Source: Pseudomonas sp. LD120
Lineage (GTDB): Bacteria; Pseudomonadota; Gammaproteobacteria; Pseudomonadales; Pseudomonadaceae
Assembly: GCF_009861525.1 (NCBI RefSeq)
Contig: NZ_WVHL01000002.1
Coordinates: 434,001 to 498,000 of the forward strand
Direction: 5' to 3'
DNA length: 64,000 nucleotides
Part shown: one piece after another, positions 35,289-45,748 of the stretch
How the letters are laid out: each line of letters starts with the position of its first letter
How positions within the stretch are numbered: position 1 is the stretch's first letter
Position numbers and translations under genes: made by a program
Notes under the pieces: model-generated
The model's database searches: none
What the model saw: only the letters and a program-made list of their open reading frames with translations
Told to the model about the DNA's origin: nothing

Positions 35289-35543
35289 CGACGAAACATC
35301 CAGCCCACGGGCTAAAATCCCTGCCCGCGCGTCATACAACTGCTCGTTTACATATGCGACAATGCGCGCAAATTCCAACATGCACCCCGCACTCTTTGCT
35401 CAGCAACCTGGCCCAACGCTGGAATGTTGCGCTCGACGTACGCCCGCTGGCTCAGCTCCACCCCCAGACCGGTCCGACCTGGAAGGCTCCAGATCGCGCT
35501 CTGTGGATTCAAGGTCAGCGCTAAATCATTGGTAGGTAAGTAA

Positions 35544-37130
35544 TTGATCTCCACAGCTAACATCACCATGCAGTTCGGCGCCAAGCCGTTGTTCGAGAAC
35601 GTTTCGGTCAAGTTCAACGGCGGCAACCGTTACGGCCTGATCGGCGCCAACGGTTGCGGCAAGTCGACCTTCATGAAAATCCTCGGCGGCGACCTTGAGC
35701 CATCTGGCGGTCAGGTCATGCTGGAGCCGAACGTGCGCCTGGGTAAACTGCGCCAGGACCAGTTCGCCTATGAAGAATTCACCGTCATCGACACCGTGAT
35801 CATGGGTCACGAAGAACTGTGGAAGGTCAAGGCCGAGCGCGATCGTATCTACTCGCTGCCGGAAATGACCGAAGCAGACGGCATGGCTGTGGCCGAGCTG
35901 GAAACCGAATTCGCCGAGATGGACGGCTACACCGCCGAATCCCGAGCCGGTGAACTGCTGCTGGGCCTGGGCATTCCCCTGGAACAGCATTTCGGCCCGA
36001 TGACCGAAGTCGCTCCAGGCTGGAAACTACGGGTGCTGCTGGCCCAGGCGCTGTTCTCCGATCCGGAAGTGCTGCTGCTGGACGAACCGACCAACCACCT
36101 GGACATCAACACCATTCGCTGGCTGGAAAACATCCTCACGGCGCGTAACAGCACCATGATCATCATTTCCCACGACCGGCACTTCCTCAACAGCGTCTGC
36201 ACCCACATGGCCGACCTGGACTACGGCGAGTTGCGCCTGTTCCCGGGCAACTACGACGAGTACATGATCGCCGCGACCCAGTCCCGCGAGCAGCTGCTGT
36301 CGGACAACGCCAAGAAGAAAGCCCAGATCGCCGAGCTGCAGACCTTCGTCAGCCGCTTCTCGGCCAACGCCTCGAAAGCCAAGCAGGCCACGTCCCGAGC
36401 CAAGCAGATCGACAAGATCCAGCTGGCCGAAGTCAAGCCGTCGAGCCGGGTCAGCCCGTTCATCCGCTTCGAACAGACCAAAAAGCTGCACCGCCAGGCG
36501 GTGACCCTGGAGCGCATGTCCAAGGGCTTCGATGGCAAGACCCTGTTCCAGAACTTCAGCTTCACCGTCGAAGCCGGCGAGCGCGTGGCGATCATCGGCC
36601 CCAACGGTATCGGCAAGACCACCCTGCTGCGCACTCTGGTGGGCGAACTGACCCCGGACGCCGGCACGGTCAAGTGGACTGAAAGCGCGGAGCTGGGCTA
36701 CTACGCCCAGGACCACGCCCATGACTTCGAAGACGACGTCAGCCTGTTCGACTGGATGGGCCAGTGGACCCAGGGCGAGCAGATGATCCGTGGCACCCTG
36801 GGCCGCATGCTGTTCTCCAACGACGAGATCCTCAAGTCGGTGAAGGTGATTTCCGGTGGTGAGCAAGGCCGCATGCTGTTCGGCAAGCTGATCTTGCAAA
36901 AGCCCAACGTGTTGGTGATGGACGAACCGACCAACCACCTGGACATGGAATCCATCGAGGCCTTGAACCTGGCCCTGGAAAACTACCCGGGCACCCTGAT
37001 CTTCGTCAGCCACGACCGTGAGTTCGTCTCGTCCCTGGCCACCCGCATCATCGAGCTGAGTCCAAGTGGCGTGACCGACTTCAGCGGTACCTACGACGAC
37101 TACCTGCGTAGCCAGGGCGTGATGTTCTAA
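35544..37130 (+). CDS. ABC-F ATPase, YbiT-like
   Basis: A 528-residue soluble protein with two ATP-binding domains and no membrane part; ABC-F proteins act on the ribosome. Domain 1 has [15 protein letters not shown] and [17 protein letters not shown], with [16 protein letters not shown] replacing the usual LSGGE signature, as is typical of the YbiT branch. Domain 2 has [30 protein letters not shown] and [14 protein letters not shown]. Between them is a charged linker ([14 protein letters not shown]). The start codon is TTG at 35544 after a GGTAGGTAAG stretch. A strong terminator follows. Confidence 0.92.
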   Translation: MISTANITMQFGAKPLFENVSVKFNGGNRYGLIGANGCGKSTFMKILGGDLEPSGGQVMLEPNVRLGKLRQDQFAYEEFTVIDTVIMGHEELWKVKAERDRIYSLPEMTEADGMAVAELETEFAEMDGYTAESRAGELLLGLGIPLEQHFGPMTEVAPGWKLRVLLAQALFSDPEVLLLDEPTNHLDINTIRWLENILTARNSTMIIISHDRHFLNSVCTHMADLDYGELRLFPGNYDEYMIAATQSREQLLSDNAKKKAQIAELQTFVSRFSANASKAKQATSRAKQIDKIQLAEVKPSSRVSPFIRFEQTKKLHRQAVTLERMSKGFDGKTLFQNFSFTVEAGERVAIIGPNGIGKTTLLRTLVGELTPDAGTVKWTESAELGYYAQDHAHDFEDDVSLFDWMGQWTQGEQMIRGTLGRMLFSNDEILKSVKVISGGEQGRMLFGKLILQKPNVLVMDEPTNHLDMESIEALNLALENYPGTLIFVSHDREFVSSLATRIIELSPSGVTDFSGTYDDYLRSQGVMF

Positions 37131-37164
37131 AGCAGCAGCCTGTTTCAAGCCACAAGCGTCAAGA

Positions 37165-37194
37165 AAAGCCCCGTCCGTTGTGACGGGGCTTTTT
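37165..37194 (+). terminator. Rho-independent terminator after the ABC-F gene
   Basis: AAAGCCCCGTC and GACGGGGCTTT form an 11-bp stem around CGTTGT, followed by TT and CATTT, 35 bases past the stop codon. Confidence 0.85.
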
Positions 37195-37204
37195 CATTTG
37201 GGCC

Positions 37205-37330
37205 TCGCTGGCCGGTGCAGAAACCTTCGAACCTTGTGCACTATCGGTCAGCGTCTTCGCCGGTAAGCCCGCGCTTGCAGGGCTCGCAGCGCCGCTGGGC
37301 TTATCGGCGAAGCAGCCTTCAGGCCTTGCA
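37205..37330. repeat. REP-like repeat pair
   Basis: The region contains CGTCTTCGCCGGTAAGCCCG followed by CGCTTGCAGGGCTCGCAGC and the inverted GGGCTTATCGGCGAAGCAGC, forming a large imperfect hairpin of the REP type between the ABC-F and MFS genes. It accounts for most of the 307-base gap 37131-37437. Confidence 0.55.
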
Positions 37331-37437
37331 CATCAGCGGTCTGCGAGGCGTTGGGGAAAGATAGTTAGCCTGCTTCCTTTTATGAGCGCGCCACGCGATG
37401 ATGCGGATCTCTAACCGCCGCCCGCGAACGAGCCTTC

Positions 37438-38625
37438 ATGCCCGAGCCACAGACCTCCGCTCAAAGCTCCATGGCGATCACCCTGCAGATCGTCTCCATC
37501 GTCTTCTATACCTTTATCGCCTTCCTCTGCATCGGCCTGCCAATCGCCGTGCTGCCGGGCTACGTCCACGAACAGCTGGGCTTCAGCGCGGTGGTCGCCG
37601 GGCTGACCATCGGCGCGCAATACCTGGCCACCCTGCTCAGCCGGCCCATGGCCGGGCGCCTGTCGGACACTGTGGGCACCAAGCGCTCGATCATCTACGG
37701 CTTGCTGGGGATTTTGCTCAGTGGCCTGCTGACCCTGGGTTCGGTGCTGGTGCAAGACTGGCCGCTGGCGAGCCTGACTGTGCTGCTGGGTGGACGCCTG
37801 CTGCTGGGCGTGGCCCAGGGCCTGATCGGGGTCGGCACCATCAGTTGGTGCATGGGCCAGGTGGGCGCGGAGCACACCGCACGCTCGATTTCCTGGAACG
37901 GGATTGCCTCCTATGGCGCCATCGCCATGGGGGCGCCGCTGGGGGTGGCGATGGTGCAGCAGTACGGGTTCGCCAGCCTGGGGATCGCCCTGTCGCTGTT
38001 GGCGGTACTGGCGCTGCTGCTGATCCGCAACAAACCCTCGGTGCCGGTGATTCGCGGCGAGCGCCTGGCGTTCTGGGCGGTGTTCGGACGCATCGCCCCT
38101 TTCGGGACCAGCCTGTGCCTGGCATCCATCGGCTACGGCACCCTGACCACATTCATTACCTTGTTCTACCTGAGCCGCGGCTGGAGCGGCGCAGCTTACT
38201 GCCTGACGGTATTTGGGGTGTGCTTTATTTGTTCGCGGCTGCTGTTCATCTCTTGCATCAGCCGTTTTGGTGGCTTTCATTCAGCGATTGCCTGCATGTG
38301 CGTCGAGGCCCTGGGGCTGACCCTGCTGTGGCTGGCGCCCTCCACCACATGGGCGCTGATCGGCGCCGGACTGACCGGCTGCGGCTTGTCGCTGGTCTAC
38401 CCGGCCCTTGGCGTCGAAGCGATCAAGCAAGTCCCCAGCAGCAGCCGCGGCGCGGGCTTGAGCGCCTATGCGGTGTTCTTTGATCTGGCGCTGGCGATTG
38501 CCGGTCCGCTGATGGGCGCGGTGGCGCTGAACCTGGGCTATTCGTGGATTTTCTTGTGCGCCGCCCTGCTGTCGATCGCCGGTTTGGGGCTGACCCTGCT
38601 GCTCAAGCGCCGTGCGGGCGCCTGA
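37438..38625 (+). CDS. MFS transporter (YfcJ/YhhS-like)
   Basis: A 395-residue major facilitator with 12 predicted helices. The loop 2-3 signature appears as SRPMAGRLSDTVGTKRSI. Helices such as GLLGILLSGLLTLGSVLVQD and SIGYGTLTTFITLFYLSRGW are typical of the YfcJ/YhhS-type efflux branch. Substrate is unknown; efflux of sugars or drugs is common in this branch. It is monocistronic and convergent with the following hydrolase, with only one base between their ends. Confidence 0.85.
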   Translation: MPEPQTSAQSSMAITLQIVSIVFYTFIAFLCIGLPIAVLPGYVHEQLGFSAVVAGLTIGAQYLATLLSRPMAGRLSDTVGTKRSIIYGLLGILLSGLLTLGSVLVQDWPLASLTVLLGGRLLLGVAQGLIGVGTISWCMGQVGAEHTARSISWNGIASYGAIAMGAPLGVAMVQQYGFASLGIALSLLAVLALLLIRNKPSVPVIRGERLAFWAVFGRIAPFGTSLCLASIGYGTLTTFITLFYLSRGWSGAAYCLTVFGVCFICSRLLFISCISRFGGFHSAIACMCVEALGLTLLWLAPSTTWALIGAGLTGCGLSLVYPALGVEAIKQVPSSSRGAGLSAYAVFFDLALAIAGPLMGAVALNLGYSWIFLCAALLSIAGLGLTLLLKRRAGA

Positions 38626-38626
38626 A

Positions 38627-39664
38627 TCACGGGCCCGTGGTCTGTATCGCCGCCCGGCTCGGCTTGCCGAGTATGTGAGTGAAGAACGCACCGGCTTCGG
38701 CAATCAGGCTGCGATGTATGTCGTCGCGGTCAACGCCGTCGGCATCGGTGCACAAGGCCGGCATTGCCACCTGTTGCTCAGCGCTGCATGGCGCCATGAA
38801 CACGAAATGCCCGGCCCCGGGCAGCAGCTTGAAATCCGGGGCCACTGGCAACTTGCGCGCCAGGGCGGCGGCGTTCTTGTCCAGGGCCACCAACTGGTCG
38901 CCATCGCCGCTGTACAACAGCACCGGCACATGCACCCCGGACAAGGCGTCGCGCCCAAACTTCAAGCTCAGAGGCGCCAGCAGCATCAGCGCCTGCACCC
39001 GCGGATCAGCCACCGGCTGTAGATCGTCGCGATCAACAATCAGTTCACCCTGGGTGTTGCAGGCATCACGATCATCGGGGCGTTCCTGGCAGTAACGACG
39101 CAGACGGTCCAGGTCGGGAGTGGCACCGGACAGGATCAAGGCGGTCTCGCCTCCAGCCGAATAGCCAATCACCCCGACCAGCTCGGCATTGACCGAGGGC
39201 CACAGCAGCGGGTCGCTCAGGGTCGCTGTGATGGCTGCTGAGATCTGCATTGGCCGTCCATACAAATTGCTCAGGGTGCCCAGGCGGCTGTGGTCCTGGG
39301 CGTTGTCGCCAGGGTGAATCACCGCCACCACGACAAAGCCCTTGCGTGCCAGGGACGTGGCCAAATCATGCAGGGCCAGGGGCGTACCGGTATTGCCATG
39401 GGACAGCATCAGCAGCGGGAAGCGTCCGATGGCCGTCTTGGCATCGCGGGAGGCGGCAATCCGATAACCCTCGACCCGGCTGCTGTGCTCAATGCCGGTG
39501 GAGGGATAAAACGCGATGGCGTGCATCGGCTGCTGGTCCAGGGGATCGAGAAAGGTCATCTGGTGAAAGCCGACGCTCCAGTGCGGATCGAGCGCTGGCG
39601 CGGCGCGCACTGAAATCGGGCCGTAAAACAGGCAGATCAGTAACAGTGCACAGCGAGGTTTCAT
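38627..39664 (-). CDS. Secreted dienelactone hydrolase-like alpha/beta hydrolase
   Basis: A 345-residue protein with a signal peptide (CALLLICLFYGPISVRAAP) and an alpha/beta-hydrolase domain. Motifs are LMLSHGNTGTPLALHDLATS (oxyanion), VGVIGYSAGGETALIL (nucleophile G-x-S-x-G), a later VLLYSGDGDQLVALD acid region and PGAGHFVFMAPCS with the histidine. It resembles the predicted dienelactone hydrolase family. It probably acts in the periplasm on esters or lactones; the substrate is unknown. A GGTGG ribosome site precedes the chosen ATG. Confidence 0.82.
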   Translation of the reverse strand: MKPRCALLLICLFYGPISVRAAPALDPHWSVGFHQMTFLDPLDQQPMHAIAFYPSTGIEHSSRVEGYRIAASRDAKTAIGRFPLLMLSHGNTGTPLALHDLATSLARKGFVVVAVIHPGDNAQDHSRLGTLSNLYGRPMQISAAITATLSDPLLWPSVNAELVGVIGYSAGGETALILSGATPDLDRLRRYCQERPDDRDACNTQGELIVDRDDLQPVADPRVQALMLLAPLSLKFGRDALSGVHVPVLLYSGDGDQLVALDKNAAALARKLPVAPDFKLLPGAGHFVFMAPCSAEQQVAMPALCTDADGVDRDDIHRSLIAEAGAFFTHILGKPSRAAIQTTGP

Positions 39665-39917
39665 CACAGGCCCACCTTTGCGGCTGGATCGGCAACGCCG
39701 TTGCCCCCTCGCCATCCCTGGCGGCCAGGGCACTGAAGCCGAACCGGCCCGTTATCCAGGTCACGCCGATACCAGGCGTTGCACCTTGCACTGCATAACC
39801 TGGGCCATAAACACCCAGAAAGCCTGGATAAAAAACCCTGCGGGCGGATCAGGTGAAGCCCTGATCAACCAGCAGGGTTGAGTGTTGCCTGAGCGGCGAC
39901 CTGTCTTGACTCAAGTC

Positions 39918-40526
39918 CTAGGCGGCAAACTGCTGTTCGCTGATGTACGCCAGCGCATCACTCATGGCTTGGCTACGGACCTCTTCACCGTAGCTCAGGC
40001 CGTGGGCGCGGACGAATTCGACGTCGCTGATGCCGAGGAAGCCAAACAGCACTTTCAGGTAGTCCTCATGGGCAGCCCCCGTGGCCTGCCCAACGTGCAG
40101 ACCGCCAGCGGTGGATACCACGATCACCTTCTTGCCAGCGCACAGGCCTTCTGGGCCGGCTTCGGTGTAACGGAACGTCTGGCCGGCCACGGCGATACGG
40201 TCGATCCAGGCCTTGAGTTGGGTCGGGATGGTGAAGTTGTACATTGGGGCGGCGATCACCAGCACATCGGCGGCCTGGAACTCGGCCAGGGCCTGAGCAC
40301 TGAGCTGGGCTTCATGGTGTTGCGCGGCATTGCGCAGTTCAGCAGCGGTGCCGGCGGCCAGCAGCGTGGCGGCGGAGAAGTGGCTGATGGCATCGCCCGC
40401 CAGGTCACGGTAAGTGACGACCGTGTCGGGCTGGGCGGCTTTCCAGGCTTGGACCACGCGGTGGCTCAACTGCCGGGAGGCCGAGTGCTCGGCAAGAATG
40501 CTGGAATCGATGTGCAAGAGTTTCAT
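39918..40526 (-). CDS. azoR: FMN-dependent NADH-azoreductase
   Basis: A 202-residue flavodoxin-like quinone/azo reductase. It starts [20 protein letters not shown], the usual AzoR opening with the FMN-phosphate loop, and continues with [20 protein letters not shown] and [14 protein letters not shown]. It reduces quinones or azo compounds with NADH. GGAG lies ten bases before the ATG. It is divergent from a LysR-type gene 131 bases away, which probably regulates it, a common arrangement in Pseudomonas. Confidence 0.92.
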   Translation of the reverse strand: MKLLHIDSSILAEHSASRQLSHRVVQAWKAAQPDTVVTYRDLAGDAISHFSAATLLAAGTAAELRNAAQHHEAQLSAQALAEFQAADVLVIAAPMYNFTIPTQLKAWIDRIAVAGQTFRYTEAGPEGLCAGKKVIVVSTAGGLHVGQATGAAHEDYLKVLFGFLGISDVEFVRAHGLSYGEEVRSQAMSDALAYISEQQFAA

Positions 40527-40657
40527 CTGGGTTCTCCAAGTGAGGACCGCCCCTGAGCGATCGGATGCCGGCAATCCTACAGATGAATTCAATAGCTGAT
40601 TAGTCGGCACAAATGCGATAGTTCGTCCCATCAGCAGGACAATAGAGCTTCCCCTCC

Positions 40658-41566
40658 ATGCAAGACCTCAACGATCTGTATTACTTCGCCAAAGTGGTGG
40701 AAGCCGGTGGCTTTGCCGCTGCCGGACGTTTGCTGGGCGTTCCCAAGTCCCGCCTGTCACGGCGGGTTGCCGAGCTTGAAGAACGGCTCAAGGCGCGGCT
40801 GCTGCAACGCACCACCCGCCAGTTGAAGCTCACCACCGTGGGCGAACGCTACCTGCGCCATTGCCAAGCCATGTTGCTGGAAGCGGAGATGGCCGACGAA
40901 GCCGTGGCCAGCATGGCCAGCGAACCCCGAGGCCGCCTGCGGGTGTCGAGCCCGGTGGGCCTGGCCCATGAATTGCTGACCCCGCTGGTCAGCAGCTACC
41001 TGCAGAAATACCCGCAGGTGCAGTTGGACATGCTCTTGCTCAATCGCCGTGTCGATCTGATAACCGAAGGTATCGATGTGGCCCTGCGGGTGCGCGAACA
41101 CGGTGATGAGGACCCGCTGCTGGTGACCCGCCGCCTGCGGCCGGCGCAGACGGCAATGGTCGCCACGCCAGCGTTCCTGCGGGACAACCCGGTGCAGCAT
41201 CCACAGGACCTGTGCCGCGTGCCGATCCTCGGTGCCCTGGAGGCCGACCGACTGGTGCACCTGCGCCTGCTGGATCAACAAGGCAACGCCTGCGACCTGG
41301 CCCTGGAAGCGCGCCTGGGCATCGACGACTTCATCGTGCGCCGCGCCAGCGCCCTCGCCGGACTGGGCTGTACCGTGCTACCCATGCTGTATTGCGAGGA
41401 AGAGCTGGCCAGCGGTCGCCTGGTGCAATTGTTGCCGCAGTGGTCATTGCCCGGCGGCTGGCTGCAAGCGGTGTATCCTCACCGCCGGGGTATGCTGCCG
41501 GCCGTGCGCGCCTGGATCGAGCACCTGAGTGAATCCTTCAAAGGCTGTGGAGAACGACTGCTGTGA
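40658..41566 (+). CDS. LysR-family transcriptional regulator
   Basis: A 302-residue LysR regulator. The winged helix-turn-helix covers residues 1-60 ([42 protein letters not shown]), followed by an effector-binding domain with the CrgA/DsdC-like pattern ([20 protein letters not shown]). It is divergent from azoR and probably controls it in response to electrophiles or quinones. Its end overlaps the next gene by four bases. Confidence 0.9.
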   Translation: MQDLNDLYYFAKVVEAGGFAAAGRLLGVPKSRLSRRVAELEERLKARLLQRTTRQLKLTTVGERYLRHCQAMLLEAEMADEAVASMASEPRGRLRVSSPVGLAHELLTPLVSSYLQKYPQVQLDMLLLNRRVDLITEGIDVALRVREHGDEDPLLVTRRLRPAQTAMVATPAFLRDNPVQHPQDLCRVPILGALEADRLVHLRLLDQQGNACDLALEARLGIDDFIVRRASALAGLGCTVLPMLYCEEELASGRLVQLLPQWSLPGGWLQAVYPHRRGMLPAVRAWIEHLSESFKGCGERLL

Positions 41567-41922
41567 ACGACGCATCCCTCAATGAACAACAAGTGGCGGC
41601 CTTTTGCCTGAGCCTGCCCGGCGTGCGGGAAGACTATAAATGGGGCGGCGTGCGGGTGTTCTCGATTGCCACCAACAAAATGTTCGCGCTGCAGAACCTG
41701 CGGGGCGAATCCCTGGCATTCAAGGTCGACCAGGAGCTGTTTCTTGGCCATGTCGACCGCCCCGGCATTGCACCGGCGCCCTATCTGGCCCGGGCCCACT
41801 GGATCATCATGCACACGCCCTACCCGCTGGGCGCGACAGAACTTACGCAGCTGTTGCAGCGCTCCCATCAGTTGGTGGTGAGCAAATTGCCCAAGCGGAC
41901 CCAGGTCGGCCTGCTGCTCTAG
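41563..41922 (+). CDS. MmcQ/YjbR family protein
   Basis: A 119-residue YjbR-like double-wing DNA-binding-fold protein. It has the family-typical FCLSLPGVREDYKWGGVRVF, TNKMFALQNLRGESLAFKVD and a C-terminal AHWIIMHTPYPLGATELTQL. Function is not established for the family. It starts with GTG at 41563, overlapping the LysR stop, with GGAG nearby. It ends convergently with the DUF1294 gene, overlapping by four bases. Confidence 0.85.
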   Translation: MNDASLNEQQVAAFCLSLPGVREDYKWGGVRVFSIATNKMFALQNLRGESLAFKVDQELFLGHVDRPGIAPAPYLARAHWIIMHTPYPLGATELTQLLQRSHQLVVSKLPKRTQVGLLL

Positions 41923-42341
41923 AACAGCGTCAGCAGGCTGCTCTGAAGAAACATTCGGTCGATCCAGTACACCTGATGCAGGGCCACGATCAGCCAGAAC
42001 AGCGTCTGATAGGAAACCTTGCGGGTCTTGTGCCGTAGCAGTTGCTGGGCCAACAAGGCGCCGGGCCAGCCGCCGGCCAGCTCCAAGGCATGCAGGACAT
42101 TCTCCGGGGTGCGCTGGCCCTGCATCCGAGCCTGGCGCTTGTCGTGCCAGTAAAGCAGGAAGGTCAACAGGCTGACCGCGCCATAGGCGGCCAGGGGAAG
42201 GACCGAAACGGCTCGCCACCACAAGGACAGCGACCCCAGCAACGGCAAGACGCAGAGCGCTAGAAACGCCAGCAACTTGGCCCGTGGGTGCTGGATTCGC
42301 GAGCCGCTGCCGGAGCGCGAATCACCACGCGTCGCTTTCAC
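41919..42341 (-). CDS. DUF1294 membrane protein
   Basis: A 140-residue small membrane protein with about three to four helices. It carries the DUF1294 signature [43 protein letters not shown] and [20 protein letters not shown]. Full-length family members add an N-terminal cold-shock domain, which is absent here. The GTG at 42341 overlaps the stop of uppP (GTGA), implying coupling with it. Function unknown. Confidence 0.8.
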   Translation of the reverse strand: MKATRGDSRSGSGSRIQHPRAKLLAFLALCVLPLLGSLSLWWRAVSVLPLAAYGAVSLLTFLLYWHDKRQARMQGQRTPENVLHALELAGGWPGALLAQQLLRHKTRKVSYQTLFWLIVALHQVYWIDRMFLQSSLLTLF

Positions 42342-43168
42342 GGCTGGGCAGCTGCCCAATCGACCCAGCCGAACTGCCAGGTCGCCAGGATCAGTAGACC
42401 GAAGGCAATGCGGTACCAGGCAAACACCGCATAACTGTGGCTGGCGATGAACTTCAACAGGCCCTTGACGGCAATCATGGCGAAAATGAATGCGGTGACA
42501 AAGCCGATGGCGAACACCGGAAAATCATCGGGCTGGAACAGGTGCCGGTATTTGTAGCCGGAGTACACCGCCGCACCGACCATGGTCGGCATCGCCAGGA
42601 AAAACGAGAACTCGGTGGCGGTCTTGCGCGACAGGCCGAACAGCAACCCGCCAATAATCGTCGAACCGGAGCGCGAGGTGCCCGGAATCATCGCCAGACA
42701 CTGAGCAAAGCCGACCTTGAGGGCATCCTTCCAGGTGATCTCGTCCACCGTCTCGGCGTGCACCTGATGCTGCCGGCGCTCGGCCCAGAGCATGATGATG
42801 CCGCCTATCACCAGGGCCGAGGCCACGGTGATGGGGTTGAACAGGTAGGCGTGGATCAAGTCGGCAAAAATCACCCCCAGCACCACCGCCGGAAGGAAGG
42901 CGATCAGCAGGTTAAGGGTAAAACGCTGAGCCTTGGGTTGGGTCGGCAGCCCCATCACCACATCCAGGATCTTGCGCCGGAACTCCCACACCACAGCCAG
43001 GATCGCCCCCAGCTGGATGATGATGTTAAAGGCCATGGCCCGCTCGCCACCAAAGTCGAGCAAGTCGGCCACTATGATCTGGTGCCCGGTGCTGCTGATG
43101 GGTAAAAACTCGGTCAGCCCTTCAACAATCCCAAGTACCAATGCCTGCGCGGCGGTCCAAAGATCCAT
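42338..43168 (-). CDS. uppP: Undecaprenyl-diphosphatase (UppP/BacA)
   Basis: A 276-residue polytopic enzyme that dephosphorylates undecaprenyl diphosphate to recycle the carrier lipid for peptidoglycan and surface polysaccharides. The first motif is [20 protein letters not shown], the second is [17 protein letters not shown], and several helices follow. A GGGGG ribosome site precedes the chosen ATG. It is coupled to the downstream DUF1294 gene. Its activity would also support the exopolysaccharide cluster in this window. Confidence 0.93.
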   Translation of the reverse strand: MDLWTAAQALVLGIVEGLTEFLPISSTGHQIIVADLLDFGGERAMAFNIIIQLGAILAVVWEFRRKILDVVMGLPTQPKAQRFTLNLLIAFLPAVVLGVIFADLIHAYLFNPITVASALVIGGIIMLWAERRQHQVHAETVDEITWKDALKVGFAQCLAMIPGTSRSGSTIIGGLLFGLSRKTATEFSFFLAMPTMVGAAVYSGYKYRHLFQPDDFPVFAIGFVTAFIFAMIAVKGLLKFIASHSYAVFAWYRIAFGLLILATWQFGWVDWAAAQP

Positions 43169-43309
43169 CAATCCCCCATAAGGCGATGCTCGGGGCATGC
43201 CTCTTTTTTAAATAGTCAAAGCTGCTGCATCGAACGTAGCCGAGATCACGGCTTGAGTAAGATCACCACAAACCTATGAAAATTCTGTGAAAAATTTAGA
43301 AAGGTTCAG

Positions 43310-43353
43310 GTTTTACGTAAAGTCGCCGAAATCCTAACAGAGCCGCGTAAAAC
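43310..43353. promoter_or_regulatory. GTTTTACG/CGTAAAAC inverted repeat upstream of the chemoreceptor
   Basis: GTTTTACG at 43310-43317 and CGTAAAAC at 43346-43353 form perfect 8-bp arms. The left arm lies within a perfect 10-bp palindrome, TTTACGTAAA (43312-43321). The element is about 104-147 bases before the chemoreceptor start and may bind a regulator. Confidence 0.35.
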
Positions 43354-43456
43354 ACGTCGCGATGTTATTGGACTTCTGTAGGGTTGGCGCTCAAGGGCAG
43401 GCATGCTTGGATGCTCGCGGCCTTTTATGACAAGAATGAGAATCTGGAGTGACCGG

Positions 43457-45094
43457 ATGATGAATAGCTTACGCAAGATGTCCATCAGTCAGCGCCTGTG
43501 GCTGATCTTAATCGTAGCGGTGCTGACCCTGGTAACCCTGGGCGTGCTGATGCTCGGGCAGATTCACCGCGATCTGTACCAGGCTAAAGCACAAAAGACC
43601 GAACATGTGGTACAGACCGCCGCGGGCGTGCTCACCTACTACCAGGGCCTGGAGGCCAATGGCAGCCTGAGTCGCGAGCAAGCGCAGAAACAGGCGCTGC
43701 AAGTGATTCGCGGGTTGCGCTACGACCAGAGCGACTATTTTTGGATCAACGACCTGACCCCGGTCATGATCATGCACCCGACCAATCCCAAGCTCGAAGG
43801 GCAGAACTTGAGCGCGATCAAGGACCCGGACGGCTTCGCGCTGTTCAACGCCATGGTGACCCTGGCCAAGGCCAAGGGCGCAGGCATGGTCGACTATCGC
43901 TGGCCCAAGCCCGGCGCCCAGGCACCAGTGCAGAAGGCTTCCTATATACAGCTGTTCCAGCCTTGGGGCTGGATCATTGGCTCCGGGGTATACATCGATG
44001 ACCTGCAGCAAGAGTTCTATGCCCAGGTACTGCAGGCGTCGTCCATCGGCCTGGTGATCGCGCTGCTGATGGCTGTGCTGGTGGTGCTGATCGTACGCAG
44101 TATCGTCGGCCCTCTACGGGAAACCGTGCAGGCGATGGCCAATATCGCCAGCGGTGAAAGCGACCTGACCCGCCGCCTCGACACCCACGGCCAGGATGAG
44201 GTGACCGAATTGGCCCGCCACTTCAACGGCTTCACTGCCAAGTTGCGCACCGTGGTGACTCAACTGCAGAGCAGCGCCGCCGCCCTTGAACAGTCGTCCA
44301 ATGAGTTGGGCAGCAACGCCTCCGATGCCCAGGAGCGTAGCCAGCAGCAATCCCAGCAGATGGAGCAGGTGGCCGCCGCCATCAGCCAAGTCACCAGCGG
44401 CGTCCAGGAAGTGGCGAAGAACGCCGAACATGCCGCCGGCGAAGTGCGCGAGGCCGAAGCCCAGGCCCAGCAGGGCCAAGTCAACATCGATGGCAGCCTG
44501 CAACAGATCGAACAGTTGTCCGGGACTATCGATCAGGCGGTGGACGTGATCCGCACGCTGGCGACGGAAAGCACCCAGATCGGCACCGTGCTGGAGGTGA
44601 TCCGTTCGATTGCCGAACAGACCAACCTGCTGGCGCTGAACGCAGCCATCGAAGCCGCCCGGGCCGGGGAACAGGGTCGTGGTTTCGCCGTGGTGGCCGA
44701 CGAGGTGCGCCTGCTGGCCCAACGTACCCAGCAGTCCACCGCAGAAATCCAGGGCATGATCGAGCGCCTGCAAAGCCACTCGGAAGCGGCGGTCAAGGTC
44801 ATCGGCGACAGCAGTCGGGCTTCACAACTGACCATCGAACAGGCCGGTCTGGCCGGCGCCAGCCTGAACGCCATTGGCCAAGCCCTGCGCACCCTCAACG
44901 GTCTGAACGCCTCGATTGCCAGCGCCACCTTGCAACAATCCCATGTGGTGGAGGACGTCAACCACAACATCAATCAGGCCGCCGGACTGTCTCAGGGCAC
45001 GGCGCTGGCGGCCCAGCATTCCAGCACCGCCAGCCATCATCTCAAGGCGCTGTCGGAACAGCTCAACGGCCTGCTGCGCCAGTTCCGCGTCTAA
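43457..45094 (+). CDS. Methyl-accepting chemotaxis protein with sCache sensor
   Basis: A 545-residue chemoreceptor. An N-terminal helix ([18 protein letters not shown]) is followed by a periplasmic single-Cache domain ([54 protein letters not shown]), a second helix ([20 protein letters not shown]), HAMP and a signalling domain with [20 protein letters not shown] at its tip. sCache domains of this type often bind short organic acids such as acetate or propionate; the ligand here is not proven. The ATG at 43457 follows GGAG by seven bases. Confidence 0.92.
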   Translation: MMNSLRKMSISQRLWLILIVAVLTLVTLGVLMLGQIHRDLYQAKAQKTEHVVQTAAGVLTYYQGLEANGSLSREQAQKQALQVIRGLRYDQSDYFWINDLTPVMIMHPTNPKLEGQNLSAIKDPDGFALFNAMVTLAKAKGAGMVDYRWPKPGAQAPVQKASYIQLFQPWGWIIGSGVYIDDLQQEFYAQVLQASSIGLVIALLMAVLVVLIVRSIVGPLRETVQAMANIASGESDLTRRLDTHGQDEVTELARHFNGFTAKLRTVVTQLQSSAAALEQSSNELGSNASDAQERSQQQSQQMEQVAAAISQVTSGVQEVAKNAEHAAGEVREAEAQAQQGQVNIDGSLQQIEQLSGTIDQAVDVIRTLATESTQIGTVLEVIRSIAEQTNLLALNAAIEAARAGEQGRGFAVVADEVRLLAQRTQQSTAEIQGMIERLQSHSEAAVKVIGDSSRASQLTIEQAGLAGASLNAIGQALRTLNGLNASIASATLQQSHVVEDVNHNINQAAGLSQGTALAAQHSSTASHHLKALSEQLNGLLRQFRV

Positions 45095-45112
45095 GCCAGG
45101 CTGGCCTTCAGA

Positions 45113-45136
45113 GGCCCCGGACTAACGTACGGGGCC
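45113..45136 (+). terminator. Short GC hairpin after the chemoreceptor gene
   Basis: GGCCCCG and CGGGGCC form a perfect 7-bp stem around a ten-base loop just past the stop codon. No T run follows, so it may protect the mRNA end rather than terminate. Confidence 0.4.
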
Positions 45137-45184
45137 GACTCTGGGTACAATCCGCTCCCTCCTCCACTTCCCCAAGGAATCGCC

Positions 45185-45748
45185 ATGTCCGGGCTTGAAC
45201 TGTTTGCCGCTGCGCTCGGCGTCATCGCCGTCTGGCTGACGGTCAAGCAGAACCCTTGGTGCTGGCCCATCGGCCTGGTCATGGTGTTGCTCTACAGCTG
45301 GATCTTCTACGAGGTCAAACTCTATTCCGACATGCTGCTGCAGGTGGTCTACGCGGTGTTACAGCTCTACGGCTGGTGGCAGTGGACCCGAGGTGGCGCA
45401 CAGCATCAGGGGCGGCCGGTCAGTCAGTTGCAGGCCAGCGCACTGCTCCAGGGCCTGGCGCTTGGCGCGCTGGGCAGTCTGTTGCTCGGCGCCGCCATGG
45501 CCCACTGGACCGATGCCGCGCAGCCCTGGCTGGACGCAGCGCTGACCGCGTTCAGCCTGGTAGCGCAATGGTGGATGGCACAAAAGCGCGTGCAGTGCTG
45601 GCCACTGTGGGTGGCGCTGGACGTCATCTTCGTCGGCCTGTTCATCTACAAGGCGCTGTACCTGACCGCCGCCCTCTATGCGCTGTTTACCCTGCTGGCC
45701 CTTCAGGGCTGGCGCACCTGGCGCGCCGATCCGGCCCTGCAATCGTGA
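45185..45748 (+). CDS. pnuC: PnuC-family nicotinamide riboside transporter
   Basis: A 187-residue seven-helix transporter of the PnuC family, which carries nicotinamide riboside by facilitated diffusion. The N-terminal helix contains LFAAALGVIAVWLTVKQNPWCWPIG and the conserved core LYSWIFYEVKLYSDMLLQVVYAVLQLYGWWQW. An AAGGA ribosome site precedes the ATG. It overlaps the next gene, a NadR-like kinase, by four bases. The pair forms a simple uptake-and-trap module. Confidence 0.92.
   Translation: MSGLELFAAALGVIAVWLTVKQNPWCWPIGLVMVLLYSWIFYEVKLYSDMLLQVVYAVLQLYGWWQWTRGGAQHQGRPVSQLQASALLQGLALGALGSLLLGAAMAHWTDAAQPWLDAALTAFSLVAQWWMAQKRVQCWPLWVALDVIFVGLFIYKALYLTAALYALFTLLALQGWRTWRADPALQS

Noticed and set aside
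35354..35524. A 56-codon frame just before the ABC-F gene
   Set aside because: No ribosome site, no domain and a shadow-like composition.
43317..43352. Possible FliA (sigma-28) promoter before the chemoreceptor
   Set aside because: TAAAG and GCCG elements are present, but the spacing does not match the sigma-28 consensus.
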